Assembly (NCBI GenBank): GCA_030431935.1
Contig: JAUIIC010000004.1
Span: forward strand, 1-43,918
DNA length: 43,918 nucleotides
Direction of reading: 5' to 3'
Source of the DNA: Alphaproteobacteria bacterium
Lineage (GTDB): Bacteria; Pseudomonadota; Alphaproteobacteria; Rhodobacterales; Rhodobacteraceae
A program made the translations under genes and the position numbers. Shown piece by piece: positions 15,877-26,176 of this stretch (position 1 is its first letter; the number at the start of each line of letters is the position of its first letter). The notes below the pieces were generated by a model that did not search any database, was not told the DNA's origin, and worked only from the letters and a program-made list of their open reading frames with translations.

Positions 15877-16215
15877 GTGAAACTGATCATTGCAGCAATC
15901 AAGCCGTTCAAGCTGGAGGAGGTGCGCGAAGCGCTGACCGCCATCGGCGTCCGCGGCATGATGGTGACGGAAATCAAGGGTTTCGGATCGCAGTCCGGTC
16001 ATACCGAGATCTACCGTGGTGCCGAATACGCCGTGAACTTCGTCCCGAAGGTCAAGCTGGAGATCGTGGTGTCGGCGGCGATGGCGGACCAGGTGGTCGA
16101 GACCATCCAGACAACGGCCAAGACCGACAAGATCGGCGACGGCAAGATCTTCGTTCTGGACGTGCAGAGCGCTGTGCGCGTGCGCACCGGCGAAACCAAC
16201 GAGGACGCGCTCTGA
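15877..16215 (+). CDS. glnK: PII nitrogen-regulatory protein GlnK
   Basis: A 112-residue PII signal protein that binds ATP/ADP and 2-oxoglutarate and, when deuridylylated, blocks AmtB. The T-loop uridylylation site Tyr51 is present in YRGAEYAVNF, and the family C-terminal signature TGETNEDAL is intact. The start MKLIIAAIKPFKLEEVREAL is canonical, with GGAAGGG upstream. Linkage to amtB 35 bp downstream identifies it as the GlnK rather than the GlnB paralogue. Confidence 0.97.
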   Translation: MKLIIAAIKPFKLEEVREALTAIGVRGMMVTEIKGFGSQSGHTEIYRGAEYAVNFVPKVKLEIVVSAAMADQVVETIQTTAKTDKIGDGKIFVLDVQSAVRVRTGETNEDAL

Positions 16216-16250
16216 GGCGCGCGGTGATGTTCGAGAAAGGACAGTTACAA

Positions 16251-17585
<1,335 letters not shown>

Positions 17586-17614
17586 CCTCCCTTCCTGTCA
17601 GTCTTTGTCACCTG

Positions 17615-17640
17615 CCCGGGCGTTCGCGCCCGGGTTTTTT
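17615..17640 (+). terminator. Rho-independent terminator of glnK-amtB
   Basis: A perfect 8-bp GC-rich stem CCCGGGCG/CGCCCGGG closed by the stable TTCG-type tetraloop is followed at once by six T residues. It lies 29 bp after the amtB stop. This is the clearest intrinsic terminator in the window. Confidence 0.93.
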
Positions 17641-17746
17641 CATGCCCGCGGGTCCGTTTCGGCGCCGTGGGTCTTTTTCAACGGTGCGCCTGCGGCGCAA
17701 GCCTTTCCTCTCGCGGGCCGCGCCTTCGGCGCCGGCCGCTCGGGTC

Positions 17747-17783
17747 GCCTCCGGCGGGAGTATTTTCGAACAGAAGAAGGGGG
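17747..17783. repeat. Dispersed repeat copy 1 (intergenic)
   Basis: The core at 17749-17781 is a 33-nt sequence that recurs inside cobN at 38065-38097. Both share the blocks CTCCG, GGGAGTATTT and GAACAGAAGAAGGG, and differ at four of 33 positions. It sits in the 240-bp non-coding stretch between the amtB terminator and the rhodanese gene, same orientation on the plus strand as the cobN copy. From memory, such an element is common in Rhodobacterales genomes; that is not checked here. The rest of 17641-17880 shows no gene. Confidence 0.75.
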
Positions 17784-17880
17784 TGGGCCTTGCGCCCCCG
17801 GGGCAACCCGGCGCGCATGGCCGCGGGGGGATCTGCGCGCCCCGGCGTGGGGCCGGGCCCGGCGGGGGCGCGGTGACCGG

Positions 17881-18255
17881 TCAGCCGACGCGCTTGGGGG
17901 CGCCGGTGGCCATGTCGGTGCCGATATGGGGCAGGCCCGCGGCTTTCCAGGCGCCGAAGCCGCCTTCCATGTGGGCGACGGGCTGCACGCCCTTGGCGAG
18001 GCATTGCGCCGCGACCCGGCCCGAGCGCATGCCCGAGCCGCAGTAGATCACCAGCTGCTTGCCCTGTTGCGAGGGCAGCTTGTCGGCGTTGACGAAGGAC
18101 ATCGGCAGGAGCAGGGCGCCTTCGATGTGCTCGAACATGTACTCTTGCGGGGTGCGCACGTCGATCAGGGCGATCTCGCCCTTGGCGTAGGCCTCGGCCA
18201 CGTCCTGCACGCTCCAGACCTGCAGTTCCTTGCCGTCCACGGTTTCGATCTTCAT
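17881..18255 (-). CDS. Single-domain rhodanese
   Basis: A 124-residue cytosolic rhodanese with the catalytic loop IYCGSGMRSG (Cys72) and the substrate-side motif LIDVRTPQEYMFEHIEGALL. Rhodaneses carry sulfane sulfur as a persulfide on this Cys. It is the last gene of a unit with a mercaptopyruvate sulfurtransferase and an aminotransferase, lying 22 bp after the latter, so it may accept sulfur from that pathway. A GGAG 8 nt upstream supports the ATG at 18255. Confidence 0.93.
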   Translation of the reverse strand: MKIETVDGKELQVWSVQDVAEAYAKGEIALIDVRTPQEYMFEHIEGALLLPMSFVNADKLPSQQGKQLVIYCGSGMRSGRVAAQCLAKGVQPVAHMEGGFGAWKAAGLPHIGTDMATGAPKRVG

Positions 18256-18277
18256 CGGTGTTCTCCCTTGATGTCGC

Positions 18278-19462
18278 TCAGACCCCTGCGTCCACGATGG
18301 CCTGTGCCAGGATCGGAATGCTGTTGCTGTTCAGGCCCGCGATGTTCAGGCGGCTGTCGCCGACCATGTAGATGCCGTTGTCCTGGCGCATCTTCAGGAC
18401 CTGTTCCGGCGTGGCGCCGAGGCGGCTGAACATGCCGCGGTGCTGGGCGAGGAAGCCGAAGCGGTCCGAGCCGGTCAGCTCTCGGAGCTCGTCGGCCAGA
18501 GCCTCGCGCAGGTCGAGCATGCCGAGCCGCACCTCTTCGAGTTCAGCCTCCCAGTCGGCGCGCAGGGCGGGGTCGGTCAGGATCATCGTCACCAGCCGGG
18601 TGCCGTGGTCGGGCGGGAAGGAATAGTTCTGGCGGTTGAGGAAGGCGAGCGTGCCCTCGACGGCGGGCTGGGCCGCGGCGGTGGGGGCCACGCCCATCAG
18701 GACACCGGCGCGCTCGCGGTAGATGCCGAAGTTCTTGGAGCAGCTGGCGGCGATCAGCGCCTCGGGCAGTTCGCGCGCGATCAGGCGCACGCCGGCGGCG
18801 TCCGCGTCCAGCCCGTCGCCGAAGCCCTGGTAGGCGATGTCGATCAGGGGCGTGGCGCCGGTGCGCAGCAGAAGTGCGGCGACCTCTGCCCATTCGGGAA
18901 GCGTCAGGTTGGCGCCGGTGGGGTTGTGGCAGCAGCCGTGCAGCAGGACCACGTCGCCGGGCTTCACCCCGGCGAGGTCGTCCATCATGCCGGCGAAATC
19001 CACCGCGCGCGTGTCGTTGTCGAAGTAGCGATACTCGCGCAGGGGCATGCCGAGGTATTTCACGATCGTCAGGTGGTTGGGCCAGGTGGGGCTGGACACC
19101 CAGACGGTGGCCTCGGGCGCGGACATGCGGACCAGTTCAAGCGCCTGCCGCACCGCGCCGGTGCCGCCGGGGGTCGCCGCCGCGGCGACGCGGGCGGCGT
19201 CGACCGCATCGCCCAGCACCAGGTCGCGCATCGCGGCGCCATAGGCCGGGTCGCCCAGAAGGCCGGTGTAGGACTTGGTGTCCTCGGCTTCCCAGAGGCG
19301 GCGTTCGGCCTCTTTCACGGCACGCATGACGGGCGTGAGGCCCTCCGCATTGCGATAGACGCCGACGCCCAGATCGACCTTCTGCGCGCGCGGGTCGGCG
19401 CGGAACAGGTCCATCAGTTCGAGGATCTTGTCCTTGGGCTGTTCCTTGAGGTCTTCGAGCAT
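18278..19462 (-). CDS. Aspartate/aromatic amino acid aminotransferase
   Basis: A 394-residue class I PLP aminotransferase of the AspC/TyrB subgroup. Landmarks are KVDLGVGVYRN near residue 28, KSYTGLLGDPAYG, the PLP-ring motif GCCHNPTGANLT, and the Schiff-base lysine in ASCSKNFGIYRERAG. Length and motifs match the family. It transfers amino groups from aspartate or aromatic amino acids to 2-oxoglutarate. Enzymes of this group also transaminate cysteine to 3-mercaptopyruvate, the substrate of the sulfurtransferase two genes upstream. It starts 11 nt after the GNAT stop. Confidence 0.93.
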   Translation of the reverse strand: MLEDLKEQPKDKILELMDLFRADPRAQKVDLGVGVYRNAEGLTPVMRAVKEAERRLWEAEDTKSYTGLLGDPAYGAAMRDLVLGDAVDAARVAAAATPGGTGAVRQALELVRMSAPEATVWVSSPTWPNHLTIVKYLGMPLREYRYFDNDTRAVDFAGMMDDLAGVKPGDVVLLHGCCHNPTGANLTLPEWAEVAALLLRTGATPLIDIAYQGFGDGLDADAAGVRLIARELPEALIAASCSKNFGIYRERAGVLMGVAPTAAAQPAVEGTLAFLNRQNYSFPPDHGTRLVTMILTDPALRADWEAELEEVRLGMLDLREALADELRELTGSDRFGFLAQHRGMFSRLGATPEQVLKMRQDNGIYMVGDSRLNIAGLNSNSIPILAQAIVDAGV

Positions 19463-19473
19463 CTTGGGGCCTT

Positions 19474-20040
19474 TCAGTCGGGGATGCGGGACAGGTCGCG
19501 GGGGCGGGTCAGGGTGCGCTTCAGCTCTTCCCGGCCGACGACCTGAAACCCCACCTTCTGGTAAAGTGCAAGGGCGCGCGGGTGATCGAGCGAGCAGGTG
19601 TTGACGGTCATGCGGGTGACGCCGGGGCTGTCCCAGCCGGTCAGGAGCGCGGTCTTCAGAAGCCAGGTGCCGAGCCCGCTGCCGACGGCCTCGGGGACAA
19701 GGCCGAAATAGGCCAGTTCCATGCGCCCCGCCTCGGTGCCGTCCAGCAGGAAGAAGCCGTGCGGCCAGCCATCGCGCATCAGCGTGTAGAGCGAGACCGC
19801 GGGGTCGGCCAGCCATTCGGTCAGTTCGGTCTGGTTCAGCGCGTGCATGTCTTCCCAGGCATAGTCCCGGCCCACGGCGTCGTAGAGCGACAGGAAATAC
19901 CAGGCCGGGGGCGTTTCCGCGCGCACCAGGATGGCCGGGCGGCCGGCGGGGCGCGGCGGGTGGCCGTAGGCGGGGCGGGACCGCATTTCGAGGAAGCTGC
20001 GGGTGTAGGAAACCGTGGTGCCCGCAGGCTGCAGGGTCAT
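19474..20040 (-). CDS. GNAT-family N-acetyltransferase
   Basis: A 188-residue GNAT protein. The acetyl-CoA-binding segment is LVPEAVGSGLGTWLLKTAL around residue 120, followed by NTCSLDHPRALALYQKVGFQVVGREE, the standard end of the fold. The ATG overlaps the TGA of the sulfurtransferase gene (ATGA). It is thus translated with sulfur and amino-acid enzymes; the acceptor is unknown. Confidence 0.88.
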   Translation of the reverse strand: MTLQPAGTTVSYTRSFLEMRSRPAYGHPPRPAGRPAILVRAETPPAWYFLSLYDAVGRDYAWEDMHALNQTELTEWLADPAVSLYTLMRDGWPHGFFLLDGTEAGRMELAYFGLVPEAVGSGLGTWLLKTALLTGWDSPGVTRMTVNTCSLDHPRALALYQKVGFQVVGREELKRTLTRPRDLSRIPD

Positions 20041-20888
20041 CCGGTGGCCACCTTCAGGTCGCCGTACATACCCCATTCCGCCCAGGAGCCATCGTAGAGA
20101 GAATGCCGTTCATGGCCGAGGCGTTCGAGCGCGAGATTGATGATCGCCGCCGAAACACCGGAGCCGCAGGTGGTGATGACCGGCTTGCCGAGGTCGACGC
20201 CGGCGGCGGTGAACACGTCCCGCAGGGCGGCGGCGTCCTTCATCGTGCCGTTCTCGTTCAGTAGGGTGCGGTAATGGACGTTCTTCGACCCGGGGATATG
20301 GCCGGCGCGCAGGCCGGGGCGCGGTTCGGGTTCCTCGCCGCGGAACCGGCCGGGAGACCGGGCGTCGAGGATCTCGTGATCGCCGAGCTTGGCGGCGGCG
20401 GCCACCTGGGTGACGTCGCGCACCAGGTGGTTCTGGCGGCTGACGGTGATGTGGCGGTCGCGCATCATGGGTGGCAGGTCCTCGACCTCGCGGCCCTCTG
20501 CCTGCCATTTGCCGAAACCGCCATCCAGAACGGCCACGTCCGTCTTGCCCATCAGGCGGAACAGCCACCAGATCCGCGGGGCCGAGAAGATGCCGTTGCC
20601 GTCGTAGACCACGACCTGGTGGCCGTCGCCGACGCCCATTGCGCGCATCCGGCTGATGAATTTCTCGGGCGGGGGGGCCATGTGGGGCAGTGCGCTGCGC
20701 GCATCGCTGATTTCGTCGATATCGACATATCGGGCGCCGGGGATATGCGCGGCATTGTATTCGGCGCCCCCGTTGCGGCCCATGTCGGGAAGGTACCAGG
20801 ACCCGTCGAGTATGCGCAGATCGGGGTCGCCAAGATGCGCGGCAAGCCAGTCGGTCGAGACCAGAGTCTTGGGATCATCCTTTGCCAT
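20037..20888 (-). CDS. sseA: 3-mercaptopyruvate sulfurtransferase
   Basis: A 283-residue two-domain rhodanese-fold enzyme. The catalytic Cys is about residue 241 in the loop TTCGSGVSAAI; CGSG is the mercaptopyruvate-type loop, unlike the CRxG of thiosulfate sulfurtransferases. The inactive N-terminal rhodanese domain shows ILDGSWYLPDMGRNG and VVVYDGNGIFSAPR. It converts 3-mercaptopyruvate to pyruvate with sulfur transfer to a thiol. It leads the unit ending in rhodanese, with the aminotransferase that could supply its substrate. Confidence 0.94.
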   Translation of the reverse strand: MAKDDPKTLVSTDWLAAHLGDPDLRILDGSWYLPDMGRNGGAEYNAAHIPGARYVDIDEISDARSALPHMAPPPEKFISRMRAMGVGDGHQVVVYDGNGIFSAPRIWWLFRLMGKTDVAVLDGGFGKWQAEGREVEDLPPMMRDRHITVSRQNHLVRDVTQVAAAAKLGDHEILDARSPGRFRGEEPEPRPGLRAGHIPGSKNVHYRTLLNENGTMKDAAALRDVFTAAGVDLGKPVITTCGSGVSAAIINLALERLGHERHSLYDGSWAEWGMYGDLKVATG

Positions 20889-20981
20889 GCCTTACCCCTT
20901 TTACGCGCGTTTTCCCGTGCCTAGCGGCGGGGCGCGGGTCTGGCAAGGCCTTGCCCAAGAGTCGACCGGGCGCGTCCGGCT

Positions 20982-21245
20982 TCAACGCCGGTGGAGCACC
21001 CAGCCCGCGACGATCGCCAGCGCGGCGCCACCGAGACCGCCGGCGAAGATCTGCCCGGCGATGCCGTCGAGCCCCAGCGCGCCGCCCTGTTGCCCCGAGG
21101 CCATCAGCAGCGTGCCGCCGATGCCGCCGCCGATCACCCCAAGCACGGTATTCGACAGGCTGCCAAGGTTGAAGCGCCGCAAGAGCACGCCCGCCACATT
21201 GCCACCAAGCACTCCCGCCAGAAGCGCGGCCATCGCCTGTTCCAT
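20982..21245 (-). CDS. Small glycine-rich membrane protein, unknown
   Basis: An 87-residue hydrophobic protein with alternating glycine/alanine-rich segments (ALLAGVLGGNVAGVLL, VLGVIGGGIGGTLL, GGLGGAALAIVAGWVL). It is likely two or three membrane-embedded helices packed by small residues. The overall look is of small GlsB/YeaQ-like envelope proteins, but I cannot assign a family firmly. The ATG at 21245 is chosen; an in-frame GTG three codons upstream is possible. No close operon partners. Confidence 0.65.
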   Translation of the reverse strand: MEQAMAALLAGVLGGNVAGVLLRRFNLGSLSNTVLGVIGGGIGGTLLMASGQQGGALGLDGIAGQIFAGGLGGAALAIVAGWVLHRR

Positions 21246-21349
21246 GTCACCCACTCACCACTTTACAAGACACACACCGCAAATCCGCGCGGCCCACGCG
21301 CTTGCATACTAGCAGCCGCGCCGCGAATCGGCGAACTATCTTGGGGCGC

Positions 21350-21826
21350 TCAGCTGTTCTGGCGGAGAAGGCGGGCTTTCTGGCGTTGCCAGTCGCGTTT
21401 CGCTTCGGTTTCGCGCTTGTCGGCGGTCTTCTTGCCCTTGGCGACGCCGATCTTCAGCTTGGCGATGCCCTTGTGGTTGAAGTACAGCACCAGCGGCACC
21501 AGCGTCATGCCCTGGCGCTGGGTGGCGTTCCACAGCCGCGACAGCTCTTTGCGGGACACCAGAAGCTTGCGCCGACGCTTTTCGTCATGGGTGAACGTCT
21601 TGGCCTGATCGTAGGGCGCGACGTATGAGTTCACCAGCCAAAGCTCGCCGTTCTCCACCGCGGCATAGCTTTCGGCGATGTTCGCGCCGCCCTCGCGCAG
21701 CGACTTCACCTCTGACCCTTCGAGGATGATCCCGCATTCCAGGTCGTCCTCTATGGCATAGTCGTAGCGCGCGCGCCGGTTCTCGGCGACGACCTTGTAG
21801 TTTGGATCTGTTTTCGGCTTGGCCAT
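21350..21826 (-). CDS. smpB: SsrA-binding protein SmpB
   Basis: A 158-residue tmRNA-binding protein required for trans-translation rescue of stalled ribosomes. Signatures include the N-terminal [40 protein letters not shown], and the basic C-tail [17 protein letters not shown] that mimics the anticodon stem in the decoding centre. Length and sequence are canonical. It is divergent from the ion channel gene, with dapA one gene further on. Confidence 0.97.
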   Translation of the reverse strand: MAKPKTDPNYKVVAENRRARYDYAIEDDLECGIILEGSEVKSLREGGANIAESYAAVENGELWLVNSYVAPYDQAKTFTHDEKRRRKLLVSRKELSRLWNATQRQGMTLVPLVLYFNHKGIAKLKIGVAKGKKTADKRETEAKRDWQRQKARLLRQNS

Positions 21827-21910
21827 GACCGGCCCGAGATAGTGGCCCCGGGCCGTGCTGTCCAGATGGCGGGCCTTGACCCGCGCCCGAAGCGGGTGTT
21901 GAGGAAGGTC

Positions 21911-22354
21911 ATGCTGTTGCAACTGACCATCGGCACCGTGCTGATCCTGCTGACCACGACTGTGGCCGGGATGGGCTTTCTCGTGCTGGAAAAGGCGCTC
22001 GACCGTGTGCAGAACTGGCTGCGGACGCCGCCGCACCAGCCCAAGCTTCTGGTGCTTCTGATCGGTTCGGTGTTCTGGGTGTTGATGATCGTGACGGCCT
22101 GCGTCTGGATCTGGGCCGTGGCGCTGTGGTTGCTGCCGGTCTTCATCACGATGGAAGCGTCGGTGTATTTCTCGATCGTGGCCTTCACGACGCTTGGCTT
22201 CGGCGACATCCTGTTGCCGCAGGACTGGCGGCTGTTGGCGGGGCTGACCGCGGTCAACGGCCTTCTGATGTTCGGGTTTCTCACCGCGATGCTGGTCGAG
22301 GTGCTGCGCCGCGTGCGCAACACCCAGTCCGAGGGCGGCGGCTGGACAAGCTGA
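21911..22354 (+). CDS. Two-transmembrane ion channel domain protein
   Basis: A 147-residue membrane protein with three or four hydrophobic segments. The last part is a K+-channel-type pore: a pore helix and selectivity-like sequence [16 protein letters not shown] followed by an inner helix [25 protein letters not shown] replaces the canonical GYGD, so cation selectivity is not certain. No RCK or ligand domain is attached. The ATG at 21911, just after GAGGAAGG, is preferred over longer in-frame starts. It lies between smpB and dapA. Confidence 0.82.
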   Translation: MLLQLTIGTVLILLTTTVAGMGFLVLEKALDRVQNWLRTPPHQPKLLVLLIGSVFWVLMIVTACVWIWAVALWLLPVFITMEASVYFSIVAFTTLGFGDILLPQDWRLLAGLTAVNGLLMFGFLTAMLVEVLRRVRNTQSEGGGWTS

Positions 22355-22365
22355 CGCGGGCGGCG

Positions 22366-23241
22366 TCAGTTCAGGATGCCGGCATGCACCATCGCGTCGC
22401 GAATCGCCTTCTTCGTGGCGTCGGTCAGCCCAACAAGGGGCGAGCGCACCTCGTCCGAGCAGCGTCCGAGAAGCGACAGGCCATACTTGGCGCCCGCCAC
22501 GCCAGGTTCCATGAAGATCGCCTCATGCAGGGGCATCAGCCGGTCCTGGTATTCCAGCGCCTTGGCGTAGTTGCCCGCCAGCGTCGCCTCCTGGAACTCG
22601 GCGCAAAGCTTCGGTGCCACGTTCGCGGTGACGGAAATGCAGCCGACGCCGCCATGCGCGTTGAACCCCAGCGCGGTGGCGTCCTCTCCGGACAGCTGGA
22701 TGAAATCGGGGCCGCAGGCGGCGCGCTGCTGGCTGACGCGGGCGAGGTCGCCGGTGGCGTCCTTGACGCCCACGATGCGCGGCAGCTTGGCCAGTTCGCC
22801 CATCGTGGCAGGGGTCATGTCGATGACCGAGCGTCCGGGGATGTTGTAGATGACGATCGGCAATTCGCAGCAATCGTGCAGCGCGGTGTAATGCGCGATC
22901 AGCCCGCGCTGGGGCGGCTTGTTGTAATAGGGCGTCACCACCAGCGCGGCATCGGCGCCGACGGCCTCGGCGTGCTGCATGAAGCGCACAGATTCGACGG
23001 TGTTGTTGGACCCGGCACCGGCGATCACCGGGCGGCGACCGGCGACGGCCTTGACCACCTGTTCGATGACCCGTTCGTGTTCGTCATGGCTGAGAGTGGG
23101 GCTTTCGCCCGTCGTTCCCACCGGAACGAAGCCATGCGTGCCCGATTCGATATGCCACTCGATCAGGTCGGTCAGCGCGTCGTAGTCCACCGCGCCATCG
23201 CGGAACGGGGTGACCAGTGCCGGAAACGATCCCTTGAACAT
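22366..23241 (-). CDS. dapA: 4-hydroxy-tetrahydrodipicolinate synthase
   Basis: A 291-residue TIM-barrel aldolase-class enzyme that condenses pyruvate with aspartate semialdehyde in lysine/diaminopimelate synthesis. Active-site residues are visible: Schiff-base Lys160 (GVKDATGD), Tyr132 (IYNIPGRS), and Thr43-Thr44 region in GTTGESPTL. Length is canonical. It is convergent with the ion channel gene (11 bp gap) and divergent from the lytic transglycosylase, so cell-wall precursor supply and turnover genes are adjacent. Confidence 0.96.
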   Translation of the reverse strand: MFKGSFPALVTPFRDGAVDYDALTDLIEWHIESGTHGFVPVGTTGESPTLSHDEHERVIEQVVKAVAGRRPVIAGAGSNNTVESVRFMQHAEAVGADAALVVTPYYNKPPQRGLIAHYTALHDCCELPIVIYNIPGRSVIDMTPATMGELAKLPRIVGVKDATGDLARVSQQRAACGPDFIQLSGEDATALGFNAHGGVGCISVTANVAPKLCAEFQEATLAGNYAKALEYQDRLMPLHEAIFMEPGVAGAKYGLSLLGRCSDEVRSPLVGLTDATKKAIRDAMVHAGILN

Positions 23242-23366
23242 CCAACACGCTCCTTGCTGCGGGTCCGGCGAGCCTTTGCCACCCCTGCCATGATGCCGGT
23301 CTCTTGAGTTGCGGACAGGGTGTCGCCAGCTACCCTAGAGCAAAGGTGATTTGCAAGGAGTGCATT

Positions 23367-25307
23367 ATGGCACGCGGTGGTCTGGCCGGTCTGGTCTGTG
23401 CGGTCTTCCTGTTGCAGGGCGCGCCGCTTGCGGCTGAGCCGGGCGACGGGGTGGCCGCGGCCTTCGATGCGATCCGTGACGGTGACTGGGACGCCGCCGC
23501 CGCGGAGGCCGCCGAAGACGGCCCCACCGGGCGCGCCATCGTGGAATGGACACGCCTGCGCAACGGGCAGGGCAGCTTTGCCGATTACCTCGCCTTCATC
23601 GACCGCTACGGCGACTGGCCGGGCCTGCAGCTTCTGCGGCGGAGGGGAGAGCCCTCGATCCCGGCCGATGCCGGTGCGTCGGATGTGCTGCGCTTTTTCG
23701 GCGAGGAACGGCCCCAGACCGGCTGGGGCGCCGAACGGCTGGCCGCCGCCTTTGCCGCGCAGGGTCAGCAGGGCGATACCCAGGTCGAGATCGTGATCGC
23801 CTGGCGCACACTGGTCCTGTCCGAGGAAGAGCGCGCGCGGTTCCTGCGCGACTACGGCCCGCTTCTGGCCGAACATCACACCGCGCGGTTGGACATGCTG
23901 CTTTGGCGCGGGCTTTCGGGGGAAGCCGAAGAAATGTTCCCTCTGGTGAACGATGGCTGGAAGGCTCTGGCGCGGGCGCGCGTCGCATTGCGCGGGGACC
24001 GGCCCGGCGTCGACGACCTGATCGCGGCGGTGCCCGCGTCGCTGGCCGGCGATGCGGGGCTGGCCTATGAGCGGTTCCAGTGGCGCGCCCGGCGCGGGCG
24101 CATCGACGACGCGGTAGAGCTTTTGCTGGAACGCAGCGTCAGCGGCGACAGCCTTGGTGAGGCGGAACGCTGGGCAGATCGGCGTCGGGCCTATGCGCGC
24201 GACCTGATGCGCGACGGCAAGGGGGCAAGGGCCTATGCCGTGGCCAGCCGCCATTTCCTCAGCGAGGGGTCCAATTTCGCCGATCTGGAATGGCTGGCGG
24301 GCTATCTTGCGCTGACCTACCTGGATGAGCCCGCGCTGGCGCTGGACCATTTCCAGCGGTTTCGCGGTGCGGTCTGGACGCCGATCAGCGTGGGGCGCGC
24401 CGCCTACTGGATGGGCCGCGCGCACGAGGCGCTGGGCGATCCCGAGGCCGCGATGATCGCCTATCGCCTCGGCGCCGAGAACCAGCAGGGGTTCTATGGC
24501 CTGCTTGCCGCCGAGAAGGCCGGCGTGCCGATGGACCCGCGGCTTGCCGTTCCGCCGCGGGTGGACGACTGGCAAGGCGCCAGCTTTGCCCGCAGCACGG
24601 TGTTCGAGGCCGCCCGGCTGTTCCTTGGCGCCGGGCAGCGCAGTCGGGCAGAGCAGTTCCTGTCGCACCTGTCCGAAACCCTGCCCGAGGCGGAATTCGA
24701 CGCGTTGGCGGCGGCCGTCGCATCGCTGGGCGACCGCCACCTGGAGGTCGCGGTGGGCAAGGCGGCGGCGTTCCGCGGGGTCAGCCTGCCGCAGGCCTAT
24801 TTCCCGACCGCGGACCTAGGCCTGAAGGACCTGCCGGTGCCAGAGGCGCTGGCGCTTGCCGTGGCCCGGCGGGAAAGCGAGTTCGATCCCGTGGTGGTCA
24901 GCCCCGCGGGTGCGATGGGCCTGATGCAGCTGATGCCGGGCACCGCGCAGCTGATGGCGCGGGAAACCGGCGTCGGCTATGACCGGGGCCGCCTGCTGAC
25001 CGACCCGGCCTATAACGCGACGCTGGGCAGCGGGTACCTTGCCCGGCTGGTCGAGGAGTTCGGCGACAACTACATCCTTGTCGCCGCGGGCTACAACGCC
25101 GGGCCGGGCCGCCCGCGCCAGTGGATCGAACGTTTCGGCGACCCGCGCGACGCCGGTGTCGATCCCGTCGCCTGGATAGAGCTTATCCCCTTCCGCGAGA
25201 CGCAAAGCTACGTGATGCGGGTGCTGGAGAGTTATGTCGCCTATGACGCGCGGTTGAAGGGGGCGCCGCAGCCCATCCGCCTGACAGAGCTGATGACGGC
25301 GCGCTAG
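23367..25307 (+). CDS. slt: Soluble lytic murein transglycosylase (Slt70-type)
   Basis: A 646-residue periplasmic enzyme that cleaves peptidoglycan to 1,6-anhydromuropeptides. A signal peptide (MARGGLAGLVCAVFLLQGAP, then LAAEP) is followed by a long alpha-helical superhelical U-domain (about 30-470) and a C-terminal SLT catalytic domain. The catalytic Glu is near residue 503 in AVARRESEFDPVVVSPAGAM, followed by GLMQLMPGTAQLMA and AAGYNAGPGRP. AAGGAG at 23355-23360 marks the ATG at 23367. The last 4 bp overlap the convergent EamA gene. Confidence 0.95.
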   Translation: MARGGLAGLVCAVFLLQGAPLAAEPGDGVAAAFDAIRDGDWDAAAAEAAEDGPTGRAIVEWTRLRNGQGSFADYLAFIDRYGDWPGLQLLRRRGEPSIPADAGASDVLRFFGEERPQTGWGAERLAAAFAAQGQQGDTQVEIVIAWRTLVLSEEERARFLRDYGPLLAEHHTARLDMLLWRGLSGEAEEMFPLVNDGWKALARARVALRGDRPGVDDLIAAVPASLAGDAGLAYERFQWRARRGRIDDAVELLLERSVSGDSLGEAERWADRRRAYARDLMRDGKGARAYAVASRHFLSEGSNFADLEWLAGYLALTYLDEPALALDHFQRFRGAVWTPISVGRAAYWMGRAHEALGDPEAAMIAYRLGAENQQGFYGLLAAEKAGVPMDPRLAVPPRVDDWQGASFARSTVFEAARLFLGAGQRSRAEQFLSHLSETLPEAEFDALAAAVASLGDRHLEVAVGKAAAFRGVSLPQAYFPTADLGLKDLPVPEALALAVARRESEFDPVVVSPAGAMGLMQLMPGTAQLMARETGVGYDRGRLLTDPAYNATLGSGYLARLVEEFGDNYILVAAGYNAGPGRPRQWIERFGDPRDAGVDPVAWIELIPFRETQSYVMRVLESYVAYDARLKGAPQPIRLTELMTAR

Positions 25308-26176
25308 CCCTTGGCCGCCTTGTGCGCCCGCAACAGGGTGAAGATGCCCGCCGACACCACGATCACCGCGCCGATGGCGACGTTGGGTTCCAGCGTCTCG
25401 CCAAAGACCAGCAGGCCGATCGCGGTGACGAAGACGAGCTGGAGATAGGCAAAGGGCTGCACCGCGCTGGCCTCGGCCACCTCGTAGGTCTTTATCAGCG
25501 CGAAATGCCCCGATGCGCCCGTGACGCACAAAAGCGCCATCCACGCCCAGTCGGGGCCCGTCATCGGCTCCCAGAACCAGATGCCGATGGCGGTCATGGC
25601 GACGGCGCCCACCGTGCCGGTCCAGAAAAAGCTTGTCGCGGCACTGTCGCGCCGCGCCGCGTAGCGCGTCAGAAGCCCATACAGCGCGAACATGAACGCC
25701 GCGGCCAGTGGCACCAGCGCGGCGGGTGAGAACACCTTGACCCCCGGTTGCAGGATCACCAGCATTCCGACGAAGCCGACGCCGATCGCCGTCCAGCGCC
25801 GCCAGCCGACGCGCTCTCCCAGCACCGGGCCGGAAAGGGCCGCAATCAGGAGCGGGTAGCAGGCAAAGACCGCATGTGTCTCGACCAGCCCGAGAAGCAC
25901 GAAGGCCACCACCGTCACGCAGATTTCCAGCGCCAGAAGCAGGCCGCGAAAGCCCTGCAGCAGCGGCTGTTCCGTCGCCGCTGCGCGGCGGAGGCCGCCG
26001 GCCTTGCGGCTTGCCACGGCGATGACGAAGGCGGCGAAGAACCAGTAGCGGATCATCACCACCATCAGCACGTTGTATTCGCTCGCCAGGTGGCGCGAGA
26101 TCGCGTCCTGCGCGGCGAAGATCATCGTCGTCAGCACCATCAGGCCGATGCCGAGCCGGGTATTCTGCTGTGTCAT
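25304..26176 (-). CDS. EamA/DMT-superfamily transporter
   Basis: A 290-residue inner-membrane protein with about ten hydrophobic helices arranged as two EamA repeats. Clues are the N-terminal LMVLTTMIFAAQDAISRHLA, the first-repeat end LSGPVLGERVGWRRW and the second-repeat end LLVFGETLEPNVAIGAVIVV. DMT family members export or import small metabolites; the substrate is unknown. Its ATG overlaps the mnmD TGA (ATGA), so it is translated after mnmD. Confidence 0.9.
   Translation of the reverse strand: MTQQNTRLGIGLMVLTTMIFAAQDAISRHLASEYNVLMVVMIRYWFFAAFVIAVASRKAGGLRRAAATEQPLLQGFRGLLLALEICVTVVAFVLLGLVETHAVFACYPLLIAALSGPVLGERVGWRRWTAIGVGFVGMLVILQPGVKVFSPAALVPLAAAFMFALYGLLTRYAARRDSAATSFFWTGTVGAVAMTAIGIWFWEPMTGPDWAWMALLCVTGASGHFALIKTYEVAEASAVQPFAYLQLVFVTAIGLLVFGETLEPNVAIGAVIVVSAGIFTLLRAHKAAKG

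Noticed and set aside
23305-23340. Sigma-70 promoter for slt (TTGCGG and TACCCT)
   Set aside because: Spacing of 16 bp is possible but the match is too weak in GC-rich DNA to list as a feature.
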